DNA of 57,306 nucleotides from Lachnospiraceae bacterium. GTDB lineage: Bacteria; Bacillota; Clostridia; Lachnospirales; Lachnospiraceae. The notes beneath the pieces were generated by a model that searched no databases, was not told the DNA's origin, and was given only the letters and a program-made list of their open reading frames with translations. Position numbers and translations under genes: made by a program. Where the stretch lies: contig JAILJC010000083.1 of NCBI GenBank assembly GCA_024694965.1, forward strand, positions 1 through 57,306, in the 5' to 3' direction. Position 1 is the stretch's first letter, and each line of letters begins with the position of its first letter. Of the stretch, positions 8,462-16,633 are shown in pieces.

Positions 8462-10024
8462 ATGTATGACGAGTTTGAGCTAAACGAGATGCCTCAGGGG
8501 CAAAGGCTTTCGCCTGAAAGCTTTATGGAGCAGGGTTACAATGTACCCCTGCCTATTCCCATGCCCGAAGATAACATTGATGATGTTTTTGAAAGTGACC
8601 GGCCTTTTTCGGATGACGGGGAATTATCCGACGACAGCCTTACGTTTCTTGAACCGTCTGATATTGTGATAAAACAGCCGGAGGCCGAACCCGAATACGG
8701 CGGCAGGCGAAGGAAGAAAAAGTCCGGCCGAAAGGCAAAGGGCAGGGGCCGGAGCAGGCGTGATGAGGTTGTTGATGAAGCACCCACGGGCGACTGGAGC
8801 GAGTTTGCATCTGCAAGGGTTTCCGACAAAGAGGCCAAGGAAACCGCAGCCCGCGTGATCGCGCAGAAGGAAGACAAAGAAGAGCGTGATGACCGTCGTG
8901 CGTTCAATATAACCGATGCCTATACGATAACCGAAAAGGCCGAATACGAGAATATAGATATCTCAAGGGCGGAAGCAAGGGGTACCGTGCCTTATGAGGA
9001 TATGCGGGATATGTGCGCCCAGTTTGCCAAGATACATGAGGCGGGCGTAAGTGTTATAGATACGGTCAGGATACTTGTTGAGCAGACCCCCAATGATGAT
9101 CTGAGGGAAGCTCTTGAAAAGATATACAACGATCTTAAGGACGGATATGACCTTTCCGTGGCGATGGGTAACTGCGCGTGTTTTCCGTTTGCATTAACCA
9201 TTGCGGTCTCATCCGCCGAGAAAAATGACATGGTGGCGCTTGTCTTTAAGCGCTTTGCCGATATTTTCGAACAGGAAGTAAAGAGGAGCCGCATGAACAA
9301 AAGCTCTCTGTTTTATCCGGCACTTGTTACGGCATGTTCGTTTATCGTAATGATAGTCATGATGCTTGTAGTGTATCCGGGATTTGTCGATATGTTTACC
9401 GGGATCGATAACGAGCTCCCTGGACTTTCGAAGGCTTTACTTGCCATTGCCGATTCATTCAGGGCGATATGGTGGCTTCTTACCATACTTATCGTTCTTG
9501 TCTTTCTCGCCATCTTTCTGTACAGGAAGGCCAGCAGCGCCGATCTGCTGGGGCCGAAGCTGGGTGAAAAGTCTCTTCCCGCGGGATCATATAAGCGCAT
9601 GAACGTATACGCCAAGTTTGCACGATATATGAACGCACTACTTGAGGTAGGTGTTGCCACAAAGGATGCTCTTTTTGTGACAGCACATTCATTTACGGAA
9701 TATCCGTTCCTTACGTACCGGCTTCTTGATGCTGCCAATGCTTCGGCAGCAGGCTCTACGCTCAGCAATGCCCTGTGCGTGTTTGACTTTTTCCCCATCA
9801 TGGTATTGCAGATGATATCGGTGGGTGAGGAGATGGGAGATACTCCCCGGATGCTGATGCACGTTGCCGAGTATTACGAGGAAGAGGCTAAGAAGGACGC
9901 CGAGAAGAGGATGGCCAGAAGGGAACCTGTGTCCATCGTTATCATGGCTGTTATCGTACTGTTCCTGCTCCTGTCAATGCTGCAGCCTGTGCTGCGTTTC
10001 TATGATCTGGTGAAGGGCTTATGA
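8462..10024 (+). CDS. GspF/PilC-type type II secretion system membrane protein
   Basis: The first about 170 residues are charged and probably disordered, with a basic patch (GGRRRKKKSGRKAKGRGRSRR). Then come two T2SSF domains with the usual membrane segments: FAKIHEAGVSVIDTV begins the first, a membrane hairpin lies around residues 280-355, and FARYMNALLEVGVATKDAL begins the second, with a final membrane segment near the C-terminus. GspF/PilC proteins form the inner-membrane platform of type II secretion and type IV pilus machines. No GspE/PilB ATPase, prepilin or prepilin peptidase is present in the window, so its partner machine is unknown. Its stop overlaps the next start (ATGA). Confidence 0.82.
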   Translation: MYDEFELNEMPQGQRLSPESFMEQGYNVPLPIPMPEDNIDDVFESDRPFSDDGELSDDSLTFLEPSDIVIKQPEAEPEYGGRRRKKKSGRKAKGRGRSRRDEVVDEAPTGDWSEFASARVSDKEAKETAARVIAQKEDKEERDDRRAFNITDAYTITEKAEYENIDISRAEARGTVPYEDMRDMCAQFAKIHEAGVSVIDTVRILVEQTPNDDLREALEKIYNDLKDGYDLSVAMGNCACFPFALTIAVSSAEKNDMVALVFKRFADIFEQEVKRSRMNKSSLFYPALVTACSFIVMIVMMLVVYPGFVDMFTGIDNELPGLSKALLAIADSFRAIWWLLTILIVLVFLAIFLYRKASSADLLGPKLGEKSLPAGSYKRMNVYAKFARYMNALLEVGVATKDALFVTAHSFTEYPFLTYRLLDAANASAAGSTLSNALCVFDFFPIMVLQMISVGEEMGDTPRMLMHVAEYYEEEAKKDAEKRMARREPVSIVIMAVIVLFLLLSMLQPVLRFYDLVKGL

Positions 10025-11379
10025 ATTCACAACACAAACAAGCCGTAGTCGCATTGTTTCTGCTTGGCATAACTGCCATGACAGTGGTGTTTGTGTATGC
10101 CGAAACGGTTAACATAAGTAAGATACTTATCGAAAAACGTACGGGAGTACGTGTAGAGAATCAACTCGATGAGGCGGTAAAAGTCCTTGAAGAGGGAGTT
10201 ACTGCCGACTGTCAGCGCATTTCCGATGATGTTTATTCCCTTATGCTGTTAAAGCTTAAAAATGAGGAAGGTTCAACGGTCGAAGCACTCAATACCGGAA
10301 AGAAGGCTGCATTTTACAAGCAGTATATTGAGCGCTTAAGGTCTGTTTATGACGTTTCGGGAGAGGGGATAGCCGCAGTGCTTGACCCGATGCTTCCCAA
10401 GGAATCGGGGGCATCGATCCGTGTCGCACCGGATCCCGGTCCCGAGTTTTTTATTGATTATAATGAAGCAAGCGGTGAGATAAAACAGTGCGTATTAAGG
10501 GATGTTGTACTGCAGTACTTAATAGGCGAGGTTGTTGTCGGCGAAAAGGCCTGCACGATCAATATCGGGAACGCCGATGTTGCCTTCAGTGACGAGAGCG
10601 TCAATTTCTACGATTACAGCCTCGTTGCGATGAAGGGCATATATATCACGGGTGCGACATCCTCCTTTGTAGGCAGCATGTATGCCGGAACGCACGAGTT
10701 TGAGGAGGGCAGGGAAGCCGAAGTCATTTACGGGGAGAAGGATCCCTACGGCGGCATCAACTTCCTGACCACTCAGGCGGCCGTATTCGGTGACAGCATC
10801 ATTACCACCGGCGATATAAACATAAAGGGAGCCTTTGTCGTGTTCGGCAGTGAAGATGACAAGATATCCATATATGCGAATACCATAAACGATATAGAAA
10901 ACTATCCCTCAAAGACCGAATATACGGTAAACGGCGACAAGTTCCTGCGGGACGGCTCAACTGAGTTTACGAACGAGGAACACTACGAGGAGATGATAAG
11001 GCTCATAAACAGCACTTCGGGAATGGTAAACGGTATCTCATCCTATTATTCAAGTATCGAGGATCCTTCATATACCGGCAGCTATGCCAAGATAATATCC
11101 AATGAGGACGTTACATTAACGTCTGATTTCAGCGGCGTCATAATAACATCCAAGAATGTGATAATCGAGGACGGATGCAATGTTGAGGGACTCATAATCG
11201 CCGGGGACAGGATATATGTATACGGCAACAACAATATTGTCTCCGGAAGGGATATAGTGCATGCACTTGTTGATGAAGAGTCAAAAAGCGTTTCTGCCAC
11301 ATCTGTAAGCGAAAACAGCATTAAAGTTTCGGACTATATTGAAGCGCTTCCGGACCGCGGCATCATTATCTTACAGTAA
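10021..11379 (+). CDS. Uncharacterised membrane-anchored protein with predicted beta-rich C-terminus
   Basis: I do not recognise the family. One N-terminal membrane segment (about residues 8-27) is followed by a helical region, then a long extracytoplasmic part. Residues about 360-430 contain short regular strands (EDVTLTSDFSGVIITSKN, then VIIEDGCNVEGLIIAGDR) resembling the stacked turns of bactofilin-like or polymer-forming beta-helices. It overlaps the upstream GspF-like gene by four bases (ATGA), so the two are very probably made together and may act together at the membrane. Promoter and regulator lie immediately downstream, so it ends the operon. Confidence 0.65.
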   Translation: MNSQHKQAVVALFLLGITAMTVVFVYAETVNISKILIEKRTGVRVENQLDEAVKVLEEGVTADCQRISDDVYSLMLLKLKNEEGSTVEALNTGKKAAFYKQYIERLRSVYDVSGEGIAAVLDPMLPKESGASIRVAPDPGPEFFIDYNEASGEIKQCVLRDVVLQYLIGEVVVGEKACTINIGNADVAFSDESVNFYDYSLVAMKGIYITGATSSFVGSMYAGTHEFEEGREAEVIYGEKDPYGGINFLTTQAAVFGDSIITTGDINIKGAFVVFGSEDDKISIYANTINDIENYPSKTEYTVNGDKFLRDGSTEFTNEEHYEEMIRLINSTSGMVNGISSYYSSIEDPSYTGSYAKIISNEDVTLTSDFSGVIITSKNVIIEDGCNVEGLIIAGDRIYVYGNNNIVSGRDIVHALVDEESKSVSATSVSENSIKVSDYIEALPDRGIIILQ

Positions 11380-11417
11380 TATTTTTCCACAAAACCATTA
11401 AAAAACATAAAAAAGGC

Positions 11418-11446
11418 TTGAATTTTCAATCACCAAGTGATAGTAT
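11418..11446 (+). promoter_or_regulatory. Promoter of the SARP-like regulator gene
   Basis: TTGAAT (11418-11423), 17-base spacer, TAGTAT (11441-11446). The downstream ATG at 11492 has CGGAGG before it. Confidence 0.65.
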
Positions 11447-11491
11447 CATAATTGGATTGATTTGTGACAATTATTACTATCGGAGGTTGAT

Positions 11492-12622
11492 ATGGCATCT
11501 AATGTAAGGATAACGTTATTTGGTAAATTTGCGATCTACAGGGACGACAAGCCGATACTGGAAAATCTTTCAAATACAAGAAAGACGAAACTGTTTTTGT
11601 GCTACCTTCTCCTTAATAAGGATAAGCCCATTTCGCATAAGGAACTGTTTGAACTGTTATGGTCCGGCGAGGATTATGCCAACCCGGGAACAGCACTTCG
11701 TACGCTTTTGTACAGGTACAGGGCGATGATCGAGTCATCGGATATCGCCGCGCTTGATAATTCCATCATAAGCAGAAGGGGTGCATATCAGTGGAATCCC
11801 GATCTTAATGTTTCCATCGATATCTATGATTTCGAGGAAGCTTCGGAAGCGGCACTCAACAGCATTGAAAGCGATGAAAAGAGGGAGAAGGCGCTCAAGG
11901 AGGCAATGGAACTTTATACCGGAAACCTTCTGCCCGATTCCAATGCCGAGCACTGGGTAGTGCCGAAGGCAGTAAGGTTAAGGGATCTCTACATTCGTGT
12001 GGCATTTGAATATATCCAGATGCTTAAGAGCAGGAATGAATACAATGCCGTTATCGATGTATGCAACAAGGTGCATGAGTATATCCCGGTATCGCTCGAG
12101 ATCGAGAATGAAATGTCCATCGCAATGCAGAAGGGCCTTGAGAGCGAGGAGATGCGCGACCAGTATCATATGTTCCGCTCGGCTGTAAAGGATATGGACA
12201 GGATAATCGGCGGCGTAAGGGAGGAAATGGAAACCGACTCTTCCGAGAATACCGCATTTGTATGTGAATATGAGATGTTCCGTGAGGTATACAGGCTTCA
12301 GAGAAGGCTTCTTATGCGTACGGGCGAGACCATGTTCCTTACAATGGTGACTCTGCGTTCCAAGCTTGCCGACAGGCATGATCCGCTAAAGAATGAACGC
12401 GCAATGTCGGCACTTCTTGAGTGCTGCAAGCATGAGCTGAGGATGGGAGACAGTATCTGCCGCTATTCCGAGGATCAGTATGCGATAATGTTCCCCGTTG
12501 ATTCTTATGAAAATGCGGTCAAGGTAATGGAACGTGTACGCATGAGTTTTTATCGTAAGTCAAATCTTAATGAATACATGATGGTATATAAGATCTGCCC
12601 TCTTAAAAATTCAAAGGAGTAA
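11492..12622 (+). CDS. SARP-like transcriptional regulator with degenerate GGDEF-like C-terminus
   Basis: Residues 1-100 form an OmpR-type winged helix (VRITLFGKFAIYRDDKP, KTKLFLCYLLLNKDKPISHKELFELLW), followed by a bacterial transcriptional activator (BTAD) helical repeat region to about residue 240. The last about 130 residues resemble a GGDEF domain in layout (LRMGDSICRYSEDQYAIMFP, then VKVMERVRMSFYR) but the GGDEF signature itself is absent, so cyclase activity is unlikely. A strong CGGAGG precedes the ATG. The following sensor gene begins 3 bases after the stop, so the two are translationally linked. The reading of the C-terminus is my inference from spacing and residue pattern. Confidence 0.75.
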   Translation: MASNVRITLFGKFAIYRDDKPILENLSNTRKTKLFLCYLLLNKDKPISHKELFELLWSGEDYANPGTALRTLLYRYRAMIESSDIAALDNSIISRRGAYQWNPDLNVSIDIYDFEEASEAALNSIESDEKREKALKEAMELYTGNLLPDSNAEHWVVPKAVRLRDLYIRVAFEYIQMLKSRNEYNAVIDVCNKVHEYIPVSLEIENEMSIAMQKGLESEEMRDQYHMFRSAVKDMDRIIGGVREEMETDSSENTAFVCEYEMFREVYRLQRRLLMRTGETMFLTMVTLRSKLADRHDPLKNERAMSALLECCKHELRMGDSICRYSEDQYAIMFPVDSYENAVKVMERVRMSFYRKSNLNEYMMVYKICPLKNSKE

Positions 12623-12625
12623 TAT

Positions 12626-14416
12626 ATGATAAGCAGACGGAAGCGGATAGGGGTGCTCATGGGCAGCGCTATCGCACCTTACATGAAGAGGGTTTTAAGG
12701 GGTATGGCCCAGGCGGCAAATGACCTGGGAGTCGATCTTGTTGTGCTGGCAGGGGCACAGCTGGCATACAATTTCATGGACGGCGGGCAGCTTGACAATA
12801 ATCCGGCTATAATGAACGCCATAATAAGGGAGCATGTAAGAAGGAATGCTCTCGACGGCATAGTGATAATTTACGGAGCTCATACGGTCCTTATGTCCAA
12901 GGAGGAAAAGGCAAGGTTCCTTGACAGCTACAGGGATGTTCCCTGTATCATCCTTGAGGAATTTTCGGACCGGGCCAATACCGGTTATATCGTAAATGAT
13001 AATTACAACAGCATGCGTAAGGTTGTCGAGCATCTGGTGAGTTATCACGGATATACCAAATTCCTGTTTGTGGGAGGGTGGCCCGAGAACAGGGAGTCCA
13101 TCGAGAGGCAGAGAGCCTTTGAGGATGTACTCATAGAAAACAACATCCTGTTTGAAGAGAAGATGATGACATACGGCCGCTTCAGCGAGGAGTGCGAGAG
13201 CGATATCGAGGAGCTCCTTGACAGGAACGAGCATCCCGAAGCCATTGTATGCGCAAATGACTTCATGGCATATGCGGCATACAGGGTGCTTAAACGCAGG
13301 GGCTTTACCATCGGAAATCCGCATGTAAACAAGAATGCGGTGGCCGTTACCGGATATGATGATGATGTACGCGCTATATCAAGCGATCCTCCGCTTACCA
13401 CCGTGATGCAGGACTTTTATTATGAAGGCTACATGGCTGTCGAAAACATACTTACTCTGCTCAGGGACGGTATCATCGACGGAGGCATCATCCCTACGGT
13501 ACTGCAGAAGCGTGCTTCGTGCGGATGCAGCTTCGGTGCCCAGCACAGGTATCTGCCGATGAACGAGAACGAGCGCCTGCAGCCCGAGTTTTATGCGATC
13601 AAGGTCGCTGAGCTGATGCGTGAGGATATCCTCATTTCAAATGTTATCGATGAAGTCAGCGATAAGATATATGATCTTTTGTACGAGGCGATCTTCAAGG
13701 ATACCCTGATCGCAGGCGGTTATATAAAGGATACATTAAACGGCGATGTTATAGTGGATCAGCTCCGGAAGATAATCAGCTCTCCGTACAGCAGGTACAT
13801 TTCGCCGTATGCCCTTATGAGCGCATTTTCCGATTATATGTCGGCGCTCATACATGCATCGGAAGACCATAATACGATGGTGGGCTTATCGGACATGATG
13901 GTCGAGGGTATGAAATACCTGCAGAATCACATATTAAATCTTGCCGATGTCCAAACGATAAGGCATGAAACCGAAGCGCTCCAGCTGCTGCTTATCGCAA
14001 GGAACATGAGCTTTCAGGATGATGAGCAGGAGATGTTCAGGGTTGCGCTTGAGAAGATGGATTTCTCCGATAAATCGGATATCTATATCTTCCTCTATGA
14101 TGAGCCTGTAAGCATGAAGGATGGAGTCGAAGGGATAAAGAAGACCGGGATGCGGCTCGCGGCACGTAAGACATCAAAGGATGGTGTTGTAACGTATCCG
14201 AAGGATTCAAGGCCGGTTGTCGAAGGGGACCTTACCGAGCTGTCGTTTGCTTCGGAATATGAGGATGACAAGAGCAGCAGGTACTGCATAACCGATATCC
14301 ATCATGAGGATAAGATATACGGTATAGCGGTAAGCCACATGGAAGATTTCGATGTCATGTACCTTACGCTTCTTGCATTGCAGGTTGCGCTGATCCTTTC
14401 GATAAAGAATGATTAG
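12626..14416 (+). CDS. LacI-type substrate-binding sensor protein without DNA-binding domain
   Basis: Residues about 5-300 form a periplasmic-binding-protein-like type I domain as in LacI/GalR regulators: RKRIGVLMGSAIAPYMKRVL, ALDGIVIIYG, YNSMRKVVEHLV, EAIVCANDFMAYAAY, AVTGYDDD. The usual N-terminal helix-turn-helix is missing, and there is no signal peptide, so it should sense a ligand in the cytoplasm. The C-terminal 290 residues are an unassigned helical and then alpha/beta region. Because it starts 3 bases after the SARP-like gene, it probably supplies ligand sensing to that DNA-binding partner. Its stop overlaps that of the convergent antiporter gene. Confidence 0.72.
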   Translation: MISRRKRIGVLMGSAIAPYMKRVLRGMAQAANDLGVDLVVLAGAQLAYNFMDGGQLDNNPAIMNAIIREHVRRNALDGIVIIYGAHTVLMSKEEKARFLDSYRDVPCIILEEFSDRANTGYIVNDNYNSMRKVVEHLVSYHGYTKFLFVGGWPENRESIERQRAFEDVLIENNILFEEKMMTYGRFSEECESDIEELLDRNEHPEAIVCANDFMAYAAYRVLKRRGFTIGNPHVNKNAVAVTGYDDDVRAISSDPPLTTVMQDFYYEGYMAVENILTLLRDGIIDGGIIPTVLQKRASCGCSFGAQHRYLPMNENERLQPEFYAIKVAELMREDILISNVIDEVSDKIYDLLYEAIFKDTLIAGGYIKDTLNGDVIVDQLRKIISSPYSRYISPYALMSAFSDYMSALIHASEDHNTMVGLSDMMVEGMKYLQNHILNLADVQTIRHETEALQLLLIARNMSFQDDEQEMFRVALEKMDFSDKSDIYIFLYDEPVSMKDGVEGIKKTGMRLAARKTSKDGVVTYPKDSRPVVEGDLTELSFASEYEDDKSSRYCITDIHHEDKIYGIAVSHMEDFDVMYLTLLALQVALILSIKND

Positions 14417-15600
14417 GCGGCTGCCTTTTTGGAATGATCATGATTAAACAGGAACTTAAGTACTATGGGCGTGGCTATTGATGAAACTATTATCAGTAAT
14501 ATGACGCTCGTAAAAAATACCGGTTTCAGGATGCCGACCGACAGTCCCTTCTGAGAGACGATAAGGGCGACTTCACCCCTGGTCATCATACCGACGCCGA
14601 TCTTTAAACTATCGCTTGTGTTGAACCTGCATATCTTTGCAACGGCTCCGCAGGCGATAATTTTTGTAATAAGGGCAACGATCACGAAGGCTACCGAGAA
14701 CCAAAGTATGTTCATTGAAAAATCCGCAATATCGGTCTTTAATCCTATACTTGCAAAGAATATCGGGCCGAAGAGCATATATGAATTGATATCCATCTTT
14801 TCCGCAATATAGTCAGAGTCCTTAATGGAGCACAGGATTATGCCGGCAAAGTAAGCACCGGTGATATCCGCAATGCCAAAGATATGCTCGGCGATATAGG
14901 CAAAGGCGAAACAGTAGGCAAGTCCTGCTATCGGTATGCGCCTGGTATGCGGCCAGCGCTTGTCGATCCACTTAAATGCATGATAGGACAGGATGCCGAT
15001 TATTATCGAAAATACAAAGAAAAGAAGTGTTTTAAGAACGACACGTCCCATGCTCGAATCGGGTGTTCTCATTCCTATCACGAAGGTCAATACGATGATA
15101 CCGATTATATCGTCTATGATGGCGGCCGCCAGCACGGTGGTACCTACCCGGCTCTTTAAGTAGCCGAGTTCCTTTAGCGTTTCCACCGTTATGCTTACCG
15201 AGGTGGCGGTCATGATAACGCCTATGAAAAGGGAAGTCACAAATCCGGGATCGCCGATCGGATTGAATCCGTAGAAGCACATATGCAGCAGGCATCCGCC
15301 AAACAGCGGGACAAATACGCCTGCACATGCGATAAGAAAGGCGATCGGTCCGGTTTTTAACAGTTCCTTAAGGTCGGTTTCAAGACCGGCTGAAAACATT
15401 AACAGAACCACGCCGATCTCGGCCATCTGGGCAAGAAATGTTGTGGGCTCGACAAGGTGGAGTATGCTGGGACCGACAATGAGTCCCGCGATTATCTCGC
15501 CGACAACCTGGGGAGCCTTTAACTTTCTTGCGGCAATGCCGCATACCTTGGCAAATATGATTATTATGGCTAAGTTTCTGAATATGGTATATGTTTCCAT
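14413..15600 (-). CDS. Cation/proton antiporter, CPA2 (Kef/NapA) family
   Basis: A 395-residue integral membrane protein with about 12 hydrophobic segments and no C-terminal RCK/TrkA domain. Family marks include APQVVGEIIAGLIVGPSIL near the N-terminus, MFSAGLETDL, and the transport-site region AAAIIDDIIGIIVLTFV with the paired acidic residues typical of electrogenic Na+/H+ exchangers. It exchanges monovalent cations for protons across the membrane. Only gene on the minus strand in this stretch; its stop codon overlaps the convergent sensor gene by three bases. A TATAAT on the minus strand at 15630-15625 and tandem repeats upstream mark its promoter. Confidence 0.88.
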   Translation of the reverse strand: METYTIFRNLAIIIIFAKVCGIAARKLKAPQVVGEIIAGLIVGPSILHLVEPTTFLAQMAEIGVVLLMFSAGLETDLKELLKTGPIAFLIACAGVFVPLFGGCLLHMCFYGFNPIGDPGFVTSLFIGVIMTATSVSITVETLKELGYLKSRVGTTVLAAAIIDDIIGIIVLTFVIGMRTPDSSMGRVVLKTLLFFVFSIIIGILSYHAFKWIDKRWPHTRRIPIAGLAYCFAFAYIAEHIFGIADITGAYFAGIILCSIKDSDYIAEKMDINSYMLFGPIFFASIGLKTDIADFSMNILWFSVAFVIVALITKIIACGAVAKICRFNTSDSLKIGVGMMTRGEVALIVSQKGLSVGILKPVFFTSVILLIIVSSIATPIVLKFLFNHDHSKKAAA

Positions 15601-15624
15601 CGATAAGGTCCTGTGATCCTTCTT

Positions 15625-15666
15625 ATTATAGTAGGTATAGTAGGTATTGTAGACTAGTATAGTAGT
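15625..15666 (-). repeat. Tandem 9-base repeats at the antiporter promoter
   Basis: On the + strand TATAGTAGG occurs exactly at 15627-15635 and 15636-15644, with weaker copies TATTGTAGA (15645-15653) and TATAGTAGT (15658-15666). On the minus strand they partly overlap and lie just upstream of a TATAAT (15630-15625) placed 25 bases before the antiporter ATG, so they cover the promoter spacer and -35 region. Likely regulator-binding repeats. Confidence 0.6.
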
Positions 15667-15851
15667 TATCGGCTGTTGTTACAATGGATGAATTGACGAT
15701 TTTTGCGGATACATAAATGCTTTTTTGTGCGTTTTTTCGGTGAGATCACGGAGGGCCCTGAAAAGCCCGCGATATTGACAAACCGCCGTATGGAATTTAG
15801 AATTTGTATTCAGATGGGGCATGTTTTTACCCGTCAAACGGGAGGTTTACA

Positions 15852-16628
15852 ATGAATGATGATTACACTCAGGGAAAAGTCCTTATAATAAGCGGTACGG
15901 AAAGCTTTCTTGCGAACAGCCTTGTATCAAAGCTTGAAGACAGCGGGCTGCCCGCGGTGCTTTCGCACGGTAAGATAAAAGAGATCGACCAATACAGAAC
16001 CAATACGGAGCTTATCATTCTTTTCTTAAGCGAGGAGATGGAGGACCTGACCGAGACCCTGGTCTATCTTAAGGATATGGCGGGGGATCTTGATATAAAG
16101 ATCATCCTTATAGGAGATGAAGATGAGCATAAGCAGGCAATAAGCGTGATCCCGGAAACCCTGATCCTTGAGTGGTTCAGGCGGCCTCTTAAAATGGATG
16201 ACCTTTTAAAGGGCATAAAAAAATACATGGAGGATAATACGGGGGAGAATCGCAAGCGCACCGTCCTTATCGTAGATGATGATATTACCTATATGCGTAC
16301 GGTTTATGAGTGGTTAAAGGACAGCTATCACGTCGGAATGGCATCAAGCGGCGTACAGGCCATTACCTATCTTGCCAGGAACAAGGCGGATCTTATACTG
16401 CTTGATTACGAAATGCCGATAGCAAGCGGACCCCAGGTCCTTGAGATGTTAAACAGCGATTCCGGTACCGACAGGATCCCAGTTATGTTCCTGACGGGCC
16501 GCGGAGATGCAAAGAGCGTGCTGTCTGTTGTGAGCCTGTGTCCGGCAGACTATCTCCTTAAGACGATCGACAAGGCGGCACTGCTTAAGAAGCTTGATGA
16601 TTTCTTTAAAAAAACAGGAGGTCCGTAA
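15852..16628 (+). CDS. Response regulator with one degenerate and one intact receiver domain
   Basis: A 258-residue protein. Residues about 8-125 fold like a receiver (KVLIISGTESFLANSLV, then IKIILIGDEDEHKQAI) but lack the phosphoacceptor aspartate pattern. Residues about 135-255 are an intact receiver: RTVLIVDDDITYMRTV, phosphoacceptor in LILLDYEMP, and the Thr strand PVMFLTGRGD; the usual KP near the end reads LLKT. No output domain is present, so it probably acts by protein contact. ATG 15852 follows GGAGG at 15841-15845; an upstream extension is rejected. The ABC exporter pair begins 5 bases downstream. Confidence 0.82.
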   Translation: MNDDYTQGKVLIISGTESFLANSLVSKLEDSGLPAVLSHGKIKEIDQYRTNTELIILFLSEEMEDLTETLVYLKDMAGDLDIKIILIGDEDEHKQAISVIPETLILEWFRRPLKMDDLLKGIKKYMEDNTGENRKRTVLIVDDDITYMRTVYEWLKDSYHVGMASSGVQAITYLARNKADLILLDYEMPIASGPQVLEMLNSDSGTDRIPVMFLTGRGDAKSVLSVVSLCPADYLLKTIDKAALLKKLDDFFKKTGGP

Positions 16629-16633
16629 GTAGC

